Source of the DNA: Rufibacter sp. DG15C
Lineage (GTDB): Bacteria > Bacteroidota > Bacteroidia > Cytophagales > Hymenobacteraceae
Direction: 5' to 3'
Assembly: GCF_001577755.1 (NCBI RefSeq)
Contig: NZ_CP010776.1
Coordinates: forward strand, 3,968,001-4,032,000
DNA: 64,000 nucleotides
Below, in pieces: positions 32,631 through 41,535 of the stretch. A program made the translations under genes and the position numbers. The stretch's first letter is position 1. The number at the start of each line of letters is the position of its first letter. The notes under the pieces were generated by a model. That model worked only from the letters and a program-made list of their open reading frames with translations, searched no databases and was not told the DNA's origin.

Positions 32631-35096
32631 TTAGTCAAACAGATAGACTACTTTAAACTCCTCGTTCAACTTTAAGGCGGCGTCAAAGCTATTGCCGGTT
32701 TTAGGCGAGATGAAGCCTTTGATCTTGCCGGTCTTGCCTTTGAGGATGAGCGCGGCAATGTGGCTCTCATTGAGCGTGCGGCCGTGCAATTCAAATGGCA
32801 CCACAAATTGGCACCCCTCCCTGAACCGGCTGCAGCCATAGGCGCTCTTGCCCTTCAGCATTTGGCCCTGCTGGCACTTGGGGCAGATCCAGACAGATGG
32901 ATTTTTCACCTTGGGCTCGGCCTTGTCTGGTTGCAGCCCAAAGGCACCGTCTAGCACCGCGGCGGCATCCAGTTTTTCGCCGGAGGTAGGGTCCACCAAG
33001 CCTTTGATGACCGGGGTTTTTCCCTTTTTAAGGAGAGCCTGCACGTGCTTCTCGGTGAGCAGTTTCCCCAGCCAGGTCATAGGCAGCCTGAACTGGCAGC
33101 CCTCCTTATAGCGGGCGCAGCCGTAGGCCTGGCTGCCCTTGACTACGTGGCCGGTTTTGCAGACAGGGCACGCCCCTAACCCTACCGTGGAGGAGGTTCC
33201 GTTTTTGGCCTCTTTTTTGGGTTTCGGCTCTTTTCTGGCGGGTTCTTTGGCCGCGGGTTTAGCCGCTTCCATGGGCTGCAAGGTCACCGACGAGCGGTCC
33301 TGCTTTACCTCCTGCACCATCTCTTCCACCAACTGCTGCAGCTCGCGTAGAAACTCTGTGGCCTCAAACTCGCCGGCCTCTATCTGGCGCAGCTTCTTCT
33401 CCCATTGCCCGGTCATCTCGGCAGATTTTAGAGTGGGGTTTCTAATCACTTGTATCAGGTCGATGCCGGTCTGGGTGGGTAGGATTTTTTTCTTCTCTTT
33501 TCTAATATAATTGCGTTTGAAGAGCGTCTCAATAATGGCCGCGCGCGTAGAAGGCCTACCAATGCCGTTTTCCTTGAGGGCTTCTTTTAACTCGTCATCG
33601 TCCACTTGCTTGCCCGCCGTCTCCATGGAGCGCAGTAAGGTCGCCTCGGTGTAGTCTTTGGGCGGGCTGGTCATCTTACGTTCCAGCAAGGGCGCGTGTG
33701 GGCCGCGCTCGCCGGCGTCAAAATGTGGCAATACCGCTAGTTCTTCTTCCTTCTCCTCTCCTTCTGCCGTAGTTTTTGGTGTAGTTGGTTTGGCTGGGGT
33801 TTTGGTTTCTTCCTGGGCATAGACTACGCGCCAGCCGGGTTCCAGAATCTGCTTGCCTTTGGCCCGGAATGCGTGGTTGGCCGCCTCACCGTTCACCACC
33901 GTGTTACTCACAATACAGTCTGGGTAGAATGCGGCGATGAACCGTTTGGCCACCAGGTCAAACACCTTGGCCTCGGTGCCATATAGATTGCCCGCCGCCG
34001 CGCCCGTGGGTATGATGGCGTGGTGGTCAGTGACTTTATTGTTATTGAAGACCTTGGCAGATTTTCTGATCTTCTTGCCCTGCAGTTCCTGCGTCAGGTG
34101 GCTGTACTCGCGCAAGCCACTTAAGATGTTCGGAATTTTAGGATAAATGTCGTCTGGCAGGTAAGTGGTGTCCACCCTTGGATAGGACACCACTTTCTTC
34201 TCATAAAGGCTTTGCACTGTCTTGAGCGTCTCGTCTGCCGACATGCCAAACTTGTTGTTGCACTCCACCTGCAGAGAAGTCAAGTCAAACAACCTAGGCG
34301 AACTCTCCGTGCCTTTCTTGGTTTCTACGTCTTTGATTTCAAACTCTGAAGGCTTGATCTGCTCCAGAATGGCCATCGCCTTTTCCTCGTCCTTGAAACG
34401 GCCGTTGGTGCTGCTGAACGTCACGTCGCGGTAGACGGTCTTCAATTCATAAAACGGCTCGGGCTTGAAGTTGAGAATCTCCAGGTGGCGCTGCACAATC
34501 ATGGCGAGGGTGGGCGTCTGCACACGGCCCAGCGAAAGCAGCTGCCGGCCCTGCGCGTACTTCAATGTGAAAAGGCGCGTGGCGTTGATGCCCAGGAGCC
34601 AATCACCAATGGCGCGGCTTCTGCCGGCCTGGTACAGCTGGTCAAACTCCTTGCCGTCGCGCAGCTTGGAAAAGCCTTGTCTGATGGCCTCTTCGGTCAA
34701 GGAGGAAATCCATAATCGCTTGACGGGTTTGCGGCAGCGTGCCTGGTGCAAGACCCAACGTTGGATTACTTCTCCCTCCTGCCCGGCATCCCCGCAGTTG
34801 ATGACTTCGTCTGCACCGTCAATCAGTTTTTTGATGACCTTGAACTGCTGCGCTACCCCTTTGTTCTGAATGAGTTTGATGTCAAACTTCTCAGGCACCA
34901 ACGGCAGGTCTGGCAGGTGCCAGCGCTTCCAGTGGGGATTGTAATCATCTGGCTCGTTGAGCTGGCAGAAGTGCCCGAACGTCCAGGTGACCTGGTAGCC
35001 GTTGCCTTCAAAATAACCGTCTTTCCGGCTATTGGCTCCAATCACATGGGCAATTTCACGGGCTACGCTGGGTTTTTCGGCAATGCAGACTTTCAA
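32631..35096 (-). CDS. topB: DNA topoisomerase III
   Basis: 821-aa type IA topoisomerase that passes single strands to decatenate or relax DNA. TOPRIM acidic motif DAGQEGE at 103-109, catalytic Y305 in SYPRVDT. A Lys/Pro/Ala-rich linker (about 610-640) leads to two C-terminal zinc-ribbon-like repeats, CPVCKTGHVVKGSQAYGC and CPKCQQGQMLKGKSAYGC, each followed by a short domain starting near GLVDP or GFISP. Start is TTG at 35096; no in-frame ATG precedes MKVCIAEKPS. A half copy of the 38-nt palindrome lies immediately upstream. Confidence 0.93.
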   Translation of the reverse strand: MKVCIAEKPSVAREIAHVIGANSRKDGYFEGNGYQVTWTFGHFCQLNEPDDYNPHWKRWHLPDLPLVPEKFDIKLIQNKGVAQQFKVIKKLIDGADEVINCGDAGQEGEVIQRWVLHQARCRKPVKRLWISSLTEEAIRQGFSKLRDGKEFDQLYQAGRSRAIGDWLLGINATRLFTLKYAQGRQLLSLGRVQTPTLAMIVQRHLEILNFKPEPFYELKTVYRDVTFSSTNGRFKDEEKAMAILEQIKPSEFEIKDVETKKGTESSPRLFDLTSLQVECNNKFGMSADETLKTVQSLYEKKVVSYPRVDTTYLPDDIYPKIPNILSGLREYSHLTQELQGKKIRKSAKVFNNNKVTDHHAIIPTGAAAGNLYGTEAKVFDLVAKRFIAAFYPDCIVSNTVVNGEAANHAFRAKGKQILEPGWRVVYAQEETKTPAKPTTPKTTAEGEEKEEELAVLPHFDAGERGPHAPLLERKMTSPPKDYTEATLLRSMETAGKQVDDDELKEALKENGIGRPSTRAAIIETLFKRNYIRKEKKKILPTQTGIDLIQVIRNPTLKSAEMTGQWEKKLRQIEAGEFEATEFLRELQQLVEEMVQEVKQDRSSVTLQPMEAAKPAAKEPARKEPKPKKEAKNGTSSTVGLGACPVCKTGHVVKGSQAYGCARYKEGCQFRLPMTWLGKLLTEKHVQALLKKGKTPVIKGLVDPTSGEKLDAAAVLDGAFGLQPDKAEPKVKNPSVWICPKCQQGQMLKGKSAYGCSRFREGCQFVVPFELHGRTLNESHIAALILKGKTGKIKGFISPKTGNSFDAALKLNEEFKVVYLFD

Positions 35097-35103
35097 GGTA
35101 TTC

Positions 35104-35125
35104 TAGTAAAAAGAGGTCAAAAACG
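35104..35125. repeat. Half copy of the 38-nt palindrome
   Basis: Right arm AAGAGGTCAAAAACG is intact just upstream of the topB TTG start. The expected left arm would lie in the start of the gene and is not recognisable. Confidence 0.5.
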
Positions 35126-35405
35126 AATCTCAAAGATACGCATTTTTACCCGCATGAACCAGCCTTAACGCATGCATCCAGATATAGAACTATTACTATA
35201 CAAACACATTTTAACCATCAAAATTCTAAACTCACTACTATCTAAATTACAAGCTATTACCTACACAAACACTAACTGTTCACCCCAAGGAAATAGAGAA
35301 TATTTTGCACATATCCATTAACCCCTGCTTTCTACCCTCGTATTAGTTTCTACGGCCCTGTAAGGCTAGTAAGAAACCATCATTCACCTTAAACTAACAT
35401 ACACT
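35126..35405. other. AT-rich leader region of the low-complexity gene
   Basis: About 280 nt of divergent intergenic DNA between topB and the Gly/Ser/Tyr-rich gene. No gene seen. Must hold the promoters of both; I could not assign them firmly. Confidence 0.5.
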
Positions 35406-36815
35406 ATGAGAAATCGAGAGCATTCTGGTTATGATACTTTCAACACGTATCGTTCAGGTCATGAGAATTCAAGTCGTCAACATTGGGGTAGCTTAGGCAA
35501 CCGTGAGGAGGGCCAAGGCACTCCAGATTACCACGGCCACAGCGGCGTTTCTAGCCGCAGCAGCGAAAGCCCATATAGCAGTCAATCTTCTAACTACGGT
35601 GGCAACCAAACACAAGGAAGCCAGCAAGGCCACACCAGCGGCTGGAGCGGACACTCCATGCAAAACCAAGGCGGAACCGGCTCATCCAATTACAGCTCTG
35701 GCCAAGGCGGCTATGGTTCCTCTCAACACGGTGACTCTAGAAGCTATGGCCAGGGAAGCAGCCACCAAGGAGGCTACGGCTCTTACGGTTCTGGCTCTTC
35801 CAATAGAGGCACCTCTTCTAACTATGGATCGTCACAAGGATCTGGTTACGGATCTTCTCAGCAGAGAGGAAACTATGGCCAGTCTGGAAGCAGCTCCTCA
35901 GGATCATACGGCTCTTCGCCAAGCGGCTCTAGCTACGGTTCTTCATCATACGGACAAGGCAATTCTAGCCAAGGCGCCGGCTCAACCCGTTCTTCTAACA
36001 TAGGTACGTATGGCGGCGCCAGATCTGGCTACGCTGGCTCTTCTTCTGGCAGTAACCCAACCGGCGGCGCCATGGACAGAGGAAATGCCTATGGCAACTT
36101 TGGCTCAACCAATGACTTCCAGGGATCTTCTAACTACGGATCTGGTTCTGGTTCTTCTAACTATGGTTCTGGCTCCTCCAGCCAAGGACACAGTGGCTAC
36201 GGAAGCACCTCGCAATACGGCAGATCTTCACACACTCCTTCTAACTACGGTGGATCTTCTTACGGACAAAGCGGATCTTCTTCTTACGGAGGATATGGCT
36301 CAGGCTCTTCTCATAACCAGCCATCCAGAGGCTACGGCATGGGACAGAATGTAGAGAACCGCGGTGGATTAGGCTACACAGACCATGACCGCAGCTACAC
36401 GTCTCTAAACACCAATCAGTACAGCGGTCCTTCTGGCAACAGAACAACCGGACACGCCAACTGGATGGGTGACACCGACCATGACTATCCTCAGTACAGC
36501 CACGGCAATGCCAATGAGAACCGTTACTCAGAGGATTACAGCCACCCAAGCAACTTCAACAGAAGCACCATGGGTAACCAGTATGAGCAGGACCGCTATA
36601 GCCAGCACCGTGACAACTTTAACCGCAATGACAATGACCAAGAAGAAGGATTCTTTGAGCGCATTGGCCACGGCATTAAAGACGTCTGGAACAGCATAGC
36701 TGGTGATGAAGATGATAGAGGCAATGACAACCGTCGTTATGACAATGACAACCGTTCTTCTGCGGGCGGACCTCCTTATAACTACGGTTCTGGAGCTAAC
36801 ACTCCAGGCTGGTAA
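35406..36815 (+). CDS. Gly/Ser/Tyr-rich low-complexity protein
   Basis: 469-aa protein with no signal peptide or membrane segment. Residues about 30-330 are almost only G, S, Y, Q, N, H, R and T, with dozens of short SSNYGSG / SSYGQG / GGYGS units, and nearly no Lys, Cys or aliphatic residues. Residues 330-400 add Asp/His/Tyr-rich spacers, and the C-terminus has one compact module, EGFFERIGHGIKDVWNSIAG, followed by an acidic Asn/Arg tail. The composition resembles FUS-like prion-type domains with Tyr and Arg stickers. Function unknown; condensate or matrix formation is inference. Monocistronic with a strong terminator. Confidence 0.75.
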   Translation: MRNREHSGYDTFNTYRSGHENSSRQHWGSLGNREEGQGTPDYHGHSGVSSRSSESPYSSQSSNYGGNQTQGSQQGHTSGWSGHSMQNQGGTGSSNYSSGQGGYGSSQHGDSRSYGQGSSHQGGYGSYGSGSSNRGTSSNYGSSQGSGYGSSQQRGNYGQSGSSSSGSYGSSPSGSSYGSSSYGQGNSSQGAGSTRSSNIGTYGGARSGYAGSSSGSNPTGGAMDRGNAYGNFGSTNDFQGSSNYGSGSGSSNYGSGSSSQGHSGYGSTSQYGRSSHTPSNYGGSSYGQSGSSSYGGYGSGSSHNQPSRGYGMGQNVENRGGLGYTDHDRSYTSLNTNQYSGPSGNRTTGHANWMGDTDHDYPQYSHGNANENRYSEDYSHPSNFNRSTMGNQYEQDRYSQHRDNFNRNDNDQEEGFFERIGHGIKDVWNSIAGDEDDRGNDNRRYDNDNRSSAGGPPYNYGSGANTPGW

Positions 36816-36832
36816 CGTATCAGATGCTTAAT

Positions 36833-36867
36833 AAAAAAAGCCCCGCTAACCTTAGCGGGGCTTTTTT
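36833..36867. terminator. Bidirectional terminator
   Basis: AAAAAAAGCCCCGCTAA pairs with TTAGCGGGGCTTTTTT; T-runs on both strands serve the low-complexity gene (+) and the carbonic anhydrase gene (-). Confidence 0.92.
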
Positions 36868-36889
36868 GTGGACCAACATGTATGGGTAA

Positions 36890-37552
36890 TTATTGCATTC
36901 CGTAGATGTGCTCAAAACGCTTGATCATTTTAGTCTGCACGTTGAGGTTGTGAAGGATGCCGTCATGGATGTCATACACCAGGCCATGTAATTGAGGCGG
37001 CTCCTCGTTTTTCATAGCATTCTGGATGATGGACGTTTTAGACAAGTTGATGACCTGCTCAATCACGTTCAACTCCACCAATCTTCTGAAGCGCTGGTCT
37101 TCATCCTCCAGGTCATGAAACTCGTCTTCATGCAACCTGATCACGTCTTTGATGTTGGTGAGCCAGTTGTCAATCAAGCCAAATTGCTTGTCACTGATAG
37201 CCGCTGCTACGCCGCCGCATCCGTAGTGACCCACCACCATGATGTGTTTTACTTTTAAAACCTCAACGGCATACTGTAACACAGACAGTAGGTTCACATC
37301 TGTGTGCACCACCATGTTGGCAATGTTGCGGTGCACAAACATCTCACCGGGCGCAGTGCCAGAGATGTGGCTGGCCGGCACGCGGCTGTCTGAACAACCA
37401 ATGAACAAATACTTGGGGGCCTGCCCTTGCGCAGACCGCTCAAAGAAACCAGGGTCGTTCTGCTTTTTGCTTTCTACCCAATCACGGTTGCCTTTAAAAA
37501 TACGCTCCATGTCTGGGTGCAAAGGCTTGTCATTATTATGAAGTGCTTCCAT
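36890..37552 (-). CDS. can: Beta-class carbonic anhydrase
   Basis: 220-aa zinc enzyme interconverting CO2 and bicarbonate in the cytoplasm. Zinc ligands C53 (CSDSR), H109 and C112 (GHYGCGG), with the D55-R57 dyad. Normal length. It follows the SulP transporter gene by 14 nt on the same strand, which suggests joint work in bicarbonate supply. Confidence 0.95.
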   Translation of the reverse strand: MEALHNNDKPLHPDMERIFKGNRDWVESKKQNDPGFFERSAQGQAPKYLFIGCSDSRVPASHISGTAPGEMFVHRNIANMVVHTDVNLLSVLQYAVEVLKVKHIMVVGHYGCGGVAAAISDKQFGLIDNWLTNIKDVIRLHEDEFHDLEDEDQRFRRLVELNVIEQVINLSKTSIIQNAMKNEEPPQLHGLVYDIHDGILHNLNVQTKMIKRFEHIYGMQ

Positions 37553-37566
37553 ATTGTTTTATTGTT

Positions 37567-39126
37567 TTAGTGAACATTTGAGGCAGTAACAGAGGGGATA
37601 TCACGCAAGGTTAACCTGATATCTTTTTCGGCGGCTACCGTTTTAAAATCTTCAATGGCTTCCAGGACGTCATAGTCAATGTAGGTAGAGGAAGAACCGT
37701 CAATCAACACGTCACTGTCTGCCGGCAGGTGATGCAAGGTCAAGGCCACACTGGCCTTGTTCAAGAAAGTCACGTTCTCACTCAGCTTGATGTGAATCCG
37801 CTCGCCTTCACGCCCTACCACTTTATGGAAGAAGTAAGGCGTTTTGTAATTGGCTTTTAAGATGTAGAAAATGCCTACCACCAAACCAATGGAGATACCT
37901 TTTAACAAGTCTGTAAAGAGAATGGCTAAAATGGTGATGATAAAAGGCAGGAACTGATCCATCCCTAACTTCCATTGTCCTTGGTACAAAGCAGGCTTGG
38001 TGAGTTTAAACCCTACTACAAGCAGCACGGCAGCCAACGCCGCCAATGGCACATATTGCAGGACGTCCGTCAGGAACAGAATACTCATCAACAAGAATAT
38101 GCCATGGAAGAAGCTGGACAGCTTTGTTTGCCCACCGGCATTTACGTTGGCAGAGCTACGCACAATCACCGCCGTTAAGGGAATACCCCCAATAAGGCCG
38201 CTCAAAATGTTACCCAAACCCTGGGCTTTCAATTCACGGTTGGTGGGAGTGTGACGTTTGTGCGGATCCAACTTATCTACGGCTTCCACGCTGAGCAAGC
38301 TTTCCAAACTAGCTACAATGGCCAGCGTAAAGGCCAACATGTAGACGGCTGGACTTGTTAGTACTGAGAAGTCTGGGAATCTAAGTTCTGCCAGAAGCGT
38401 GGCCGGGCTAGTGATTTCTGGCAATTGCACCAAATGCGTTTTGGCAATGGCCAAGGTGGGGAGCGAATTCTGGAAAAGAAAGTTTAAGCCAATAGACAAC
38501 ACCACCGCAATCAAGGCACCAGGCACCAACTTAAAGGCTTTGATTTTTTGCATGAACGGGCGCTCCCACAGCAGGATGACCGCCAAGGAAACCAAGCCCA
38601 CCACCAAAGAACCTACCTGCAACTGACTAAACGCGTAACCAATCTCAGAGAAGGTGTTGCGACCATCAGACTGCAAGAAATCCAGGTTGCCCAAGAAGTC
38701 TTCATCGGCGCCTAAAAAGTGAGGGATCTGCTTTAAGATAAGGATAAGACCAATGGCCGCCAACATCCCTTTAATTACCGAGGACGGGAAGTAAAGCCCT
38801 ATTATACCGGCCTTTAAATAACCTAATACCACTTGGATGACACCTGCCAGAACCACGGCTGCCAAAAAGGCCTCAAATGTTTGCATCTGGGCAATCCCGT
38901 TTACGACGATGACCGTCAAACCGGCGGCTGGACCACTCACGCTTAGCTGTGAGCCACTTGCCCACGACACCACCAAGCCACCAATCACGCCGGCAATCAA
39001 GCCAGAGAAAAGCGGTGCCCCAGAGGCCAAGGAGATACCCAAACACAGCGGCAAAGCCACCAAGAATACCACTAACCCCGCCGACAGGTCTTTTCCAATA
39101 GAATCAAATAGTTTTTTTTCTTTCAT
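37567..39126 (-). CDS. SulP-family anion transporter
   Basis: 519 aa from ATG 39126 (upstream codons lack family similarity). About 12-14 transmembrane segments with the SulP pattern (GLVVSWASGSQLSVSGPAAGL near 48-68; GGIPLTAVIVRSSANVNAGGQT near 315) and a short C-terminal STAS-like domain (about 450-515, VLIDGSSSTYIDYDVLE). SulP members carry sulfate, bicarbonate or other anions; adjacency to carbonic anhydrase favours bicarbonate uptake (BicA-like), by inference. Confidence 0.88.
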   Translation of the reverse strand: MKEKKLFDSIGKDLSAGLVVFLVALPLCLGISLASGAPLFSGLIAGVIGGLVVSWASGSQLSVSGPAAGLTVIVVNGIAQMQTFEAFLAAVVLAGVIQVVLGYLKAGIIGLYFPSSVIKGMLAAIGLILILKQIPHFLGADEDFLGNLDFLQSDGRNTFSEIGYAFSQLQVGSLVVGLVSLAVILLWERPFMQKIKAFKLVPGALIAVVLSIGLNFLFQNSLPTLAIAKTHLVQLPEITSPATLLAELRFPDFSVLTSPAVYMLAFTLAIVASLESLLSVEAVDKLDPHKRHTPTNRELKAQGLGNILSGLIGGIPLTAVIVRSSANVNAGGQTKLSSFFHGIFLLMSILFLTDVLQYVPLAALAAVLLVVGFKLTKPALYQGQWKLGMDQFLPFIITILAILFTDLLKGISIGLVVGIFYILKANYKTPYFFHKVVGREGERIHIKLSENVTFLNKASVALTLHHLPADSDVLIDGSSSTYIDYDVLEAIEDFKTVAAEKDIRLTLRDIPSVTASNVH

Positions 39127-39274
39127 AGTCCCTTCTTCACAGTGTTGTAGAATGTAAAAGGATACAGGGCAGGCGCCCACATAGCCAGTTTATGCTACAA
39201 AGGTGAAGCAGGGAGATTAAGACCGAATTAAAGCCAGATTAAAATTCGATTAAAATGAAAAAAATAGTTGGTGC

Positions 39275-39313
39275 CGTTTTTTAGCCTGATTTCCAGAAAA
39301 CAAGCCAAAAACG
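39275..39313. repeat. 38-nt interspersed palindrome, copy 14 (39 nt)
   Basis: CGTTTTTTAGCCTGA / CAAGCCAAAAACG, one extra T in the left arm; ends 3 nt from the histidine kinase stop. Confidence 0.88.
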
Positions 39314-39316
39314 GTT

Positions 39317-40702
39317 TTAAAGCTGATAGACTTGATGCAGCTTAGGAAAGGAAAGAATCACCTCGGTGCCCTTGTTTACTTGGGAATTCACCAGGATGGA
39401 GCCGCGGTGCAGTTTGATAATCTTCTCAGCCAAGGGCAGACCAATGCCGTGGCCCGAGATGTCGCGCACGTTCTCGGCCCTGAAAAAAGGCACAAACACT
39501 TTGCGCACATCTTCGGGCGTCATACCTATGCCTTGGTCACGCACTTTTAAGATCAGGTCACGGTGCTGCACTTCAATGGAAACGGCTATTGGCGCGTCTT
39601 TCACAGAAAACTTGCTGGCATTCTCCAAGACGTTCACCACGGCAATGAGCAGGAGCGCATCATTGCCCCAGACCTGCAGTTCTTTCTCATCTTCGGGCAT
39701 GTTCTCAAACTGCACGTCCAGCATGATGGAGGGAGATCGTTTCTTGGCTTCTGAGCAGGCCTGCCACACCAGTTCATCCATCTGCAACGCTGCCATGGGT
39801 ATCTTTGAGGAGTCTGTGCTGGCCTGCACCATTTGCAGTAACCCGTTGGAAAGCTGGGCCAGTAGATGGGCGTCTTCTAGGGTAGACTGCAGCACGCGCT
39901 TGTATTCTGGGGCTTCGCGGTCTTTCATGAGGGCTACCTGCAACTCGCCTATCATGGCCGTGAGCGGTGTGCGCAACTCATGCGAGGCGCTGTATACAAA
40001 CGTGCGCTGGGCCTCAAAGGCAATCTCAATGCGATCCAGCATTTTATTGAAGGTCTGCGCCAATTGAGCCACCTCATCTGCGCCTTGGGCCTGTGACACA
40101 CGCAAAGACAAATCTGAGGCATTAATTTTCTCCACCTCAGAAACCACTTTTAAGAAAGGTCTTAGCGCGGCGCGCGCAAAAATCCAGCCTGTCACCACCA
40201 CCACCACCATGGCCGCCACAAACCCAGAGACCAAAATGGTTAACAGGTTCTCCAGGGTGCTCAGGTTGTATAAGTCAATGGAGGAGGCAATGATGAGGTG
40301 CGGCTTGTTGCGGTGCATGTACCTGATGCCTACCACCTGACGGTCGCCGCGCACTTCCCGCACCTCGCCGTTCTCTAGCACCTGTTGCAAAAATGCTGGT
40401 GAGATGTTCAGTTTCCCTTCTCCTTCCGCGAATAGCAGTTTCTGGGTATGGTCATAGACGCGCACCATCTCGCGGGGCAGCATCTGGTAATAGAGCCGCT
40501 GGTCCAGGGCATGCTGCTGTTCACTCACGGTGTCTGCGTCTAGCACAAAGTGGGCCGTGGCATAGGCTCTGTTTAAGATACGGCCGTCATAATCGTTCTT
40601 TCTGGACAGCGAGCTGAAGTAATAGACCGTTACGCAGAAGAGCAACAATATTCCAGCAATGATCGCCGAAAACTGGAGCATCAGTTTGGTTTTGATTTTC
40701 AT
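39317..40702 (-). CDS. Two-component sensor histidine kinase
   Basis: 461-aa membrane kinase: transmembrane helix 10-30, periplasmic sensor about 31-155, second helix about 156-178, HAMP about 180-232, HisKA with H in SASHELRTPLTAM near 245, HATPase about 340-455 (NVLENASKF, DQGIGM, GHGIGLPLA). It phosphorylates the OmpR-type regulator encoded 3 nt upstream. The stimulus is not apparent. Confidence 0.92.
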   Translation of the reverse strand: MKIKTKLMLQFSAIIAGILLLFCVTVYYFSSLSRKNDYDGRILNRAYATAHFVLDADTVSEQQHALDQRLYYQMLPREMVRVYDHTQKLLFAEGEGKLNISPAFLQQVLENGEVREVRGDRQVVGIRYMHRNKPHLIIASSIDLYNLSTLENLLTILVSGFVAAMVVVVVTGWIFARAALRPFLKVVSEVEKINASDLSLRVSQAQGADEVAQLAQTFNKMLDRIEIAFEAQRTFVYSASHELRTPLTAMIGELQVALMKDREAPEYKRVLQSTLEDAHLLAQLSNGLLQMVQASTDSSKIPMAALQMDELVWQACSEAKKRSPSIMLDVQFENMPEDEKELQVWGNDALLLIAVVNVLENASKFSVKDAPIAVSIEVQHRDLILKVRDQGIGMTPEDVRKVFVPFFRAENVRDISGHGIGLPLAEKIIKLHRGSILVNSQVNKGTEVILSFPKLHQVYQL

Positions 40703-40705
40703 GGC

Positions 40706-41383
40706 CTATTCCATCTCCTTTAACACATAGCCCATGCCCACCAGCGTATGAATCAGTTTGGGCGAAAAATCTTTGTCTACCTTCTTGCGCAAAAAATTGA
40801 TGTACACGTCTATCACGTTGCTGCCCGTGTCAAAAGACGTTTCCCAGACTTGCTCAATAATATCTACCCTGGACACGACGCGCTCCTTATTGCGCAAAAG
40901 GTACTGCAAGAGTGCAAACTCACGCGCTGTCAATGAGATGGGCACGCCACTGCGGGTCACGGTTTTCTTTTGGACGTCCAGTTCCAAATCTGCCAATTGC
41001 AACACCTCACTGGAAACACCTTCCTGCACCCGACGCGTCAAAGCCCTAATCCTGGCCAACAGCTCCTGAAACTCAAACGGCTTGACCAAGTAATCATCCG
41101 CACCCGAGTCCAACCCTAGAATCTTATCATCTGTGCTACCCAGGGCGGTGAGCATGAGAATGGGCAAGGTTTGATTTTGCTGCCGAATAGTTTTACATAC
41201 CTCTACCCCGTTCATGCGCGGCAGAATCACGTCCAGAATCACCAGCGCGTATTCATTTTCCAAAGCCAGCTTGGCGCCATAAAAACCGTCATAGGCCAGT
41301 TCCACCTCATAGGTCTGCTCCTCCAGGCCTTTCTTGATAAAGGCGCTTACTTTGGGTTCATCTTCAATGAGCAGTATTTTCAT
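40706..41383 (-). CDS. OmpR-family response regulator
   Basis: 225 aa from ATG 41383 (MKILLIEDEPKVSAF). Receiver domain with phospho-acceptor Asp in LVILDVILPRMNG (about 51) and Lys in LVKPF (about 101); C-terminal winged-helix DNA-binding domain (about 128-224, LTAREFALLQYLL...VDIIEQVWE...NVIDVYINFLRKK). CusR/ArlR-like length and order. Co-transcribed with its kinase. Confidence 0.93.
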   Translation of the reverse strand: MKILLIEDEPKVSAFIKKGLEEQTYEVELAYDGFYGAKLALENEYALVILDVILPRMNGVEVCKTIRQQNQTLPILMLTALGSTDDKILGLDSGADDYLVKPFEFQELLARIRALTRRVQEGVSSEVLQLADLELDVQKKTVTRSGVPISLTAREFALLQYLLRNKERVVSRVDIIEQVWETSFDTGSNVIDVYINFLRKKVDKDFSPKLIHTLVGMGYVLKEME

Positions 41384-41480
41384 GGGCACAGACTGAATGG
41401 GTGAAATGGCAGAAGCGGCAAGATACAACCTAGGCGTTTTGGGTCAATACCTTAGGGAGATTTGTAAAGGGCAAGCCACC

Positions 41481-41518
41481 CGTTTTTGGCCTGGTTTCTG
41501 GAAAACAGGCCAAAAACG
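41481..41518. repeat. 38-nt interspersed palindrome, copy 15
   Basis: CGTTTTTGGCCTGG / CAGGCCAAAAACG, close to consensus, with flanking CC/GG pairs. 17 nt from the efflux-pump stop. Confidence 0.95.
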
Positions 41519-41535
41519 GGACGTTTGGCTAGCAT

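Noticed and set aside
33200-33230. Further palindrome copy in the topB linker
   Set aside because: One half (GTTTTTGGCCTC on the plus strand) matches, but the other half is absent and a Lys/Ala-rich linker can produce it by chance.
35503-36354. Long open frames in a second plus-strand frame of the Gly/Ser/Tyr-rich gene
   Set aside because: They arise from the repetitive codon composition of the real gene; the products are Ala/Thr/Leu-rich without any domain.
39366-40067. 233-codon open frame antisense to the histidine kinase
   Set aside because: The kinase has all catalytic motifs; the antisense frame is Ser-rich shadow sequence.
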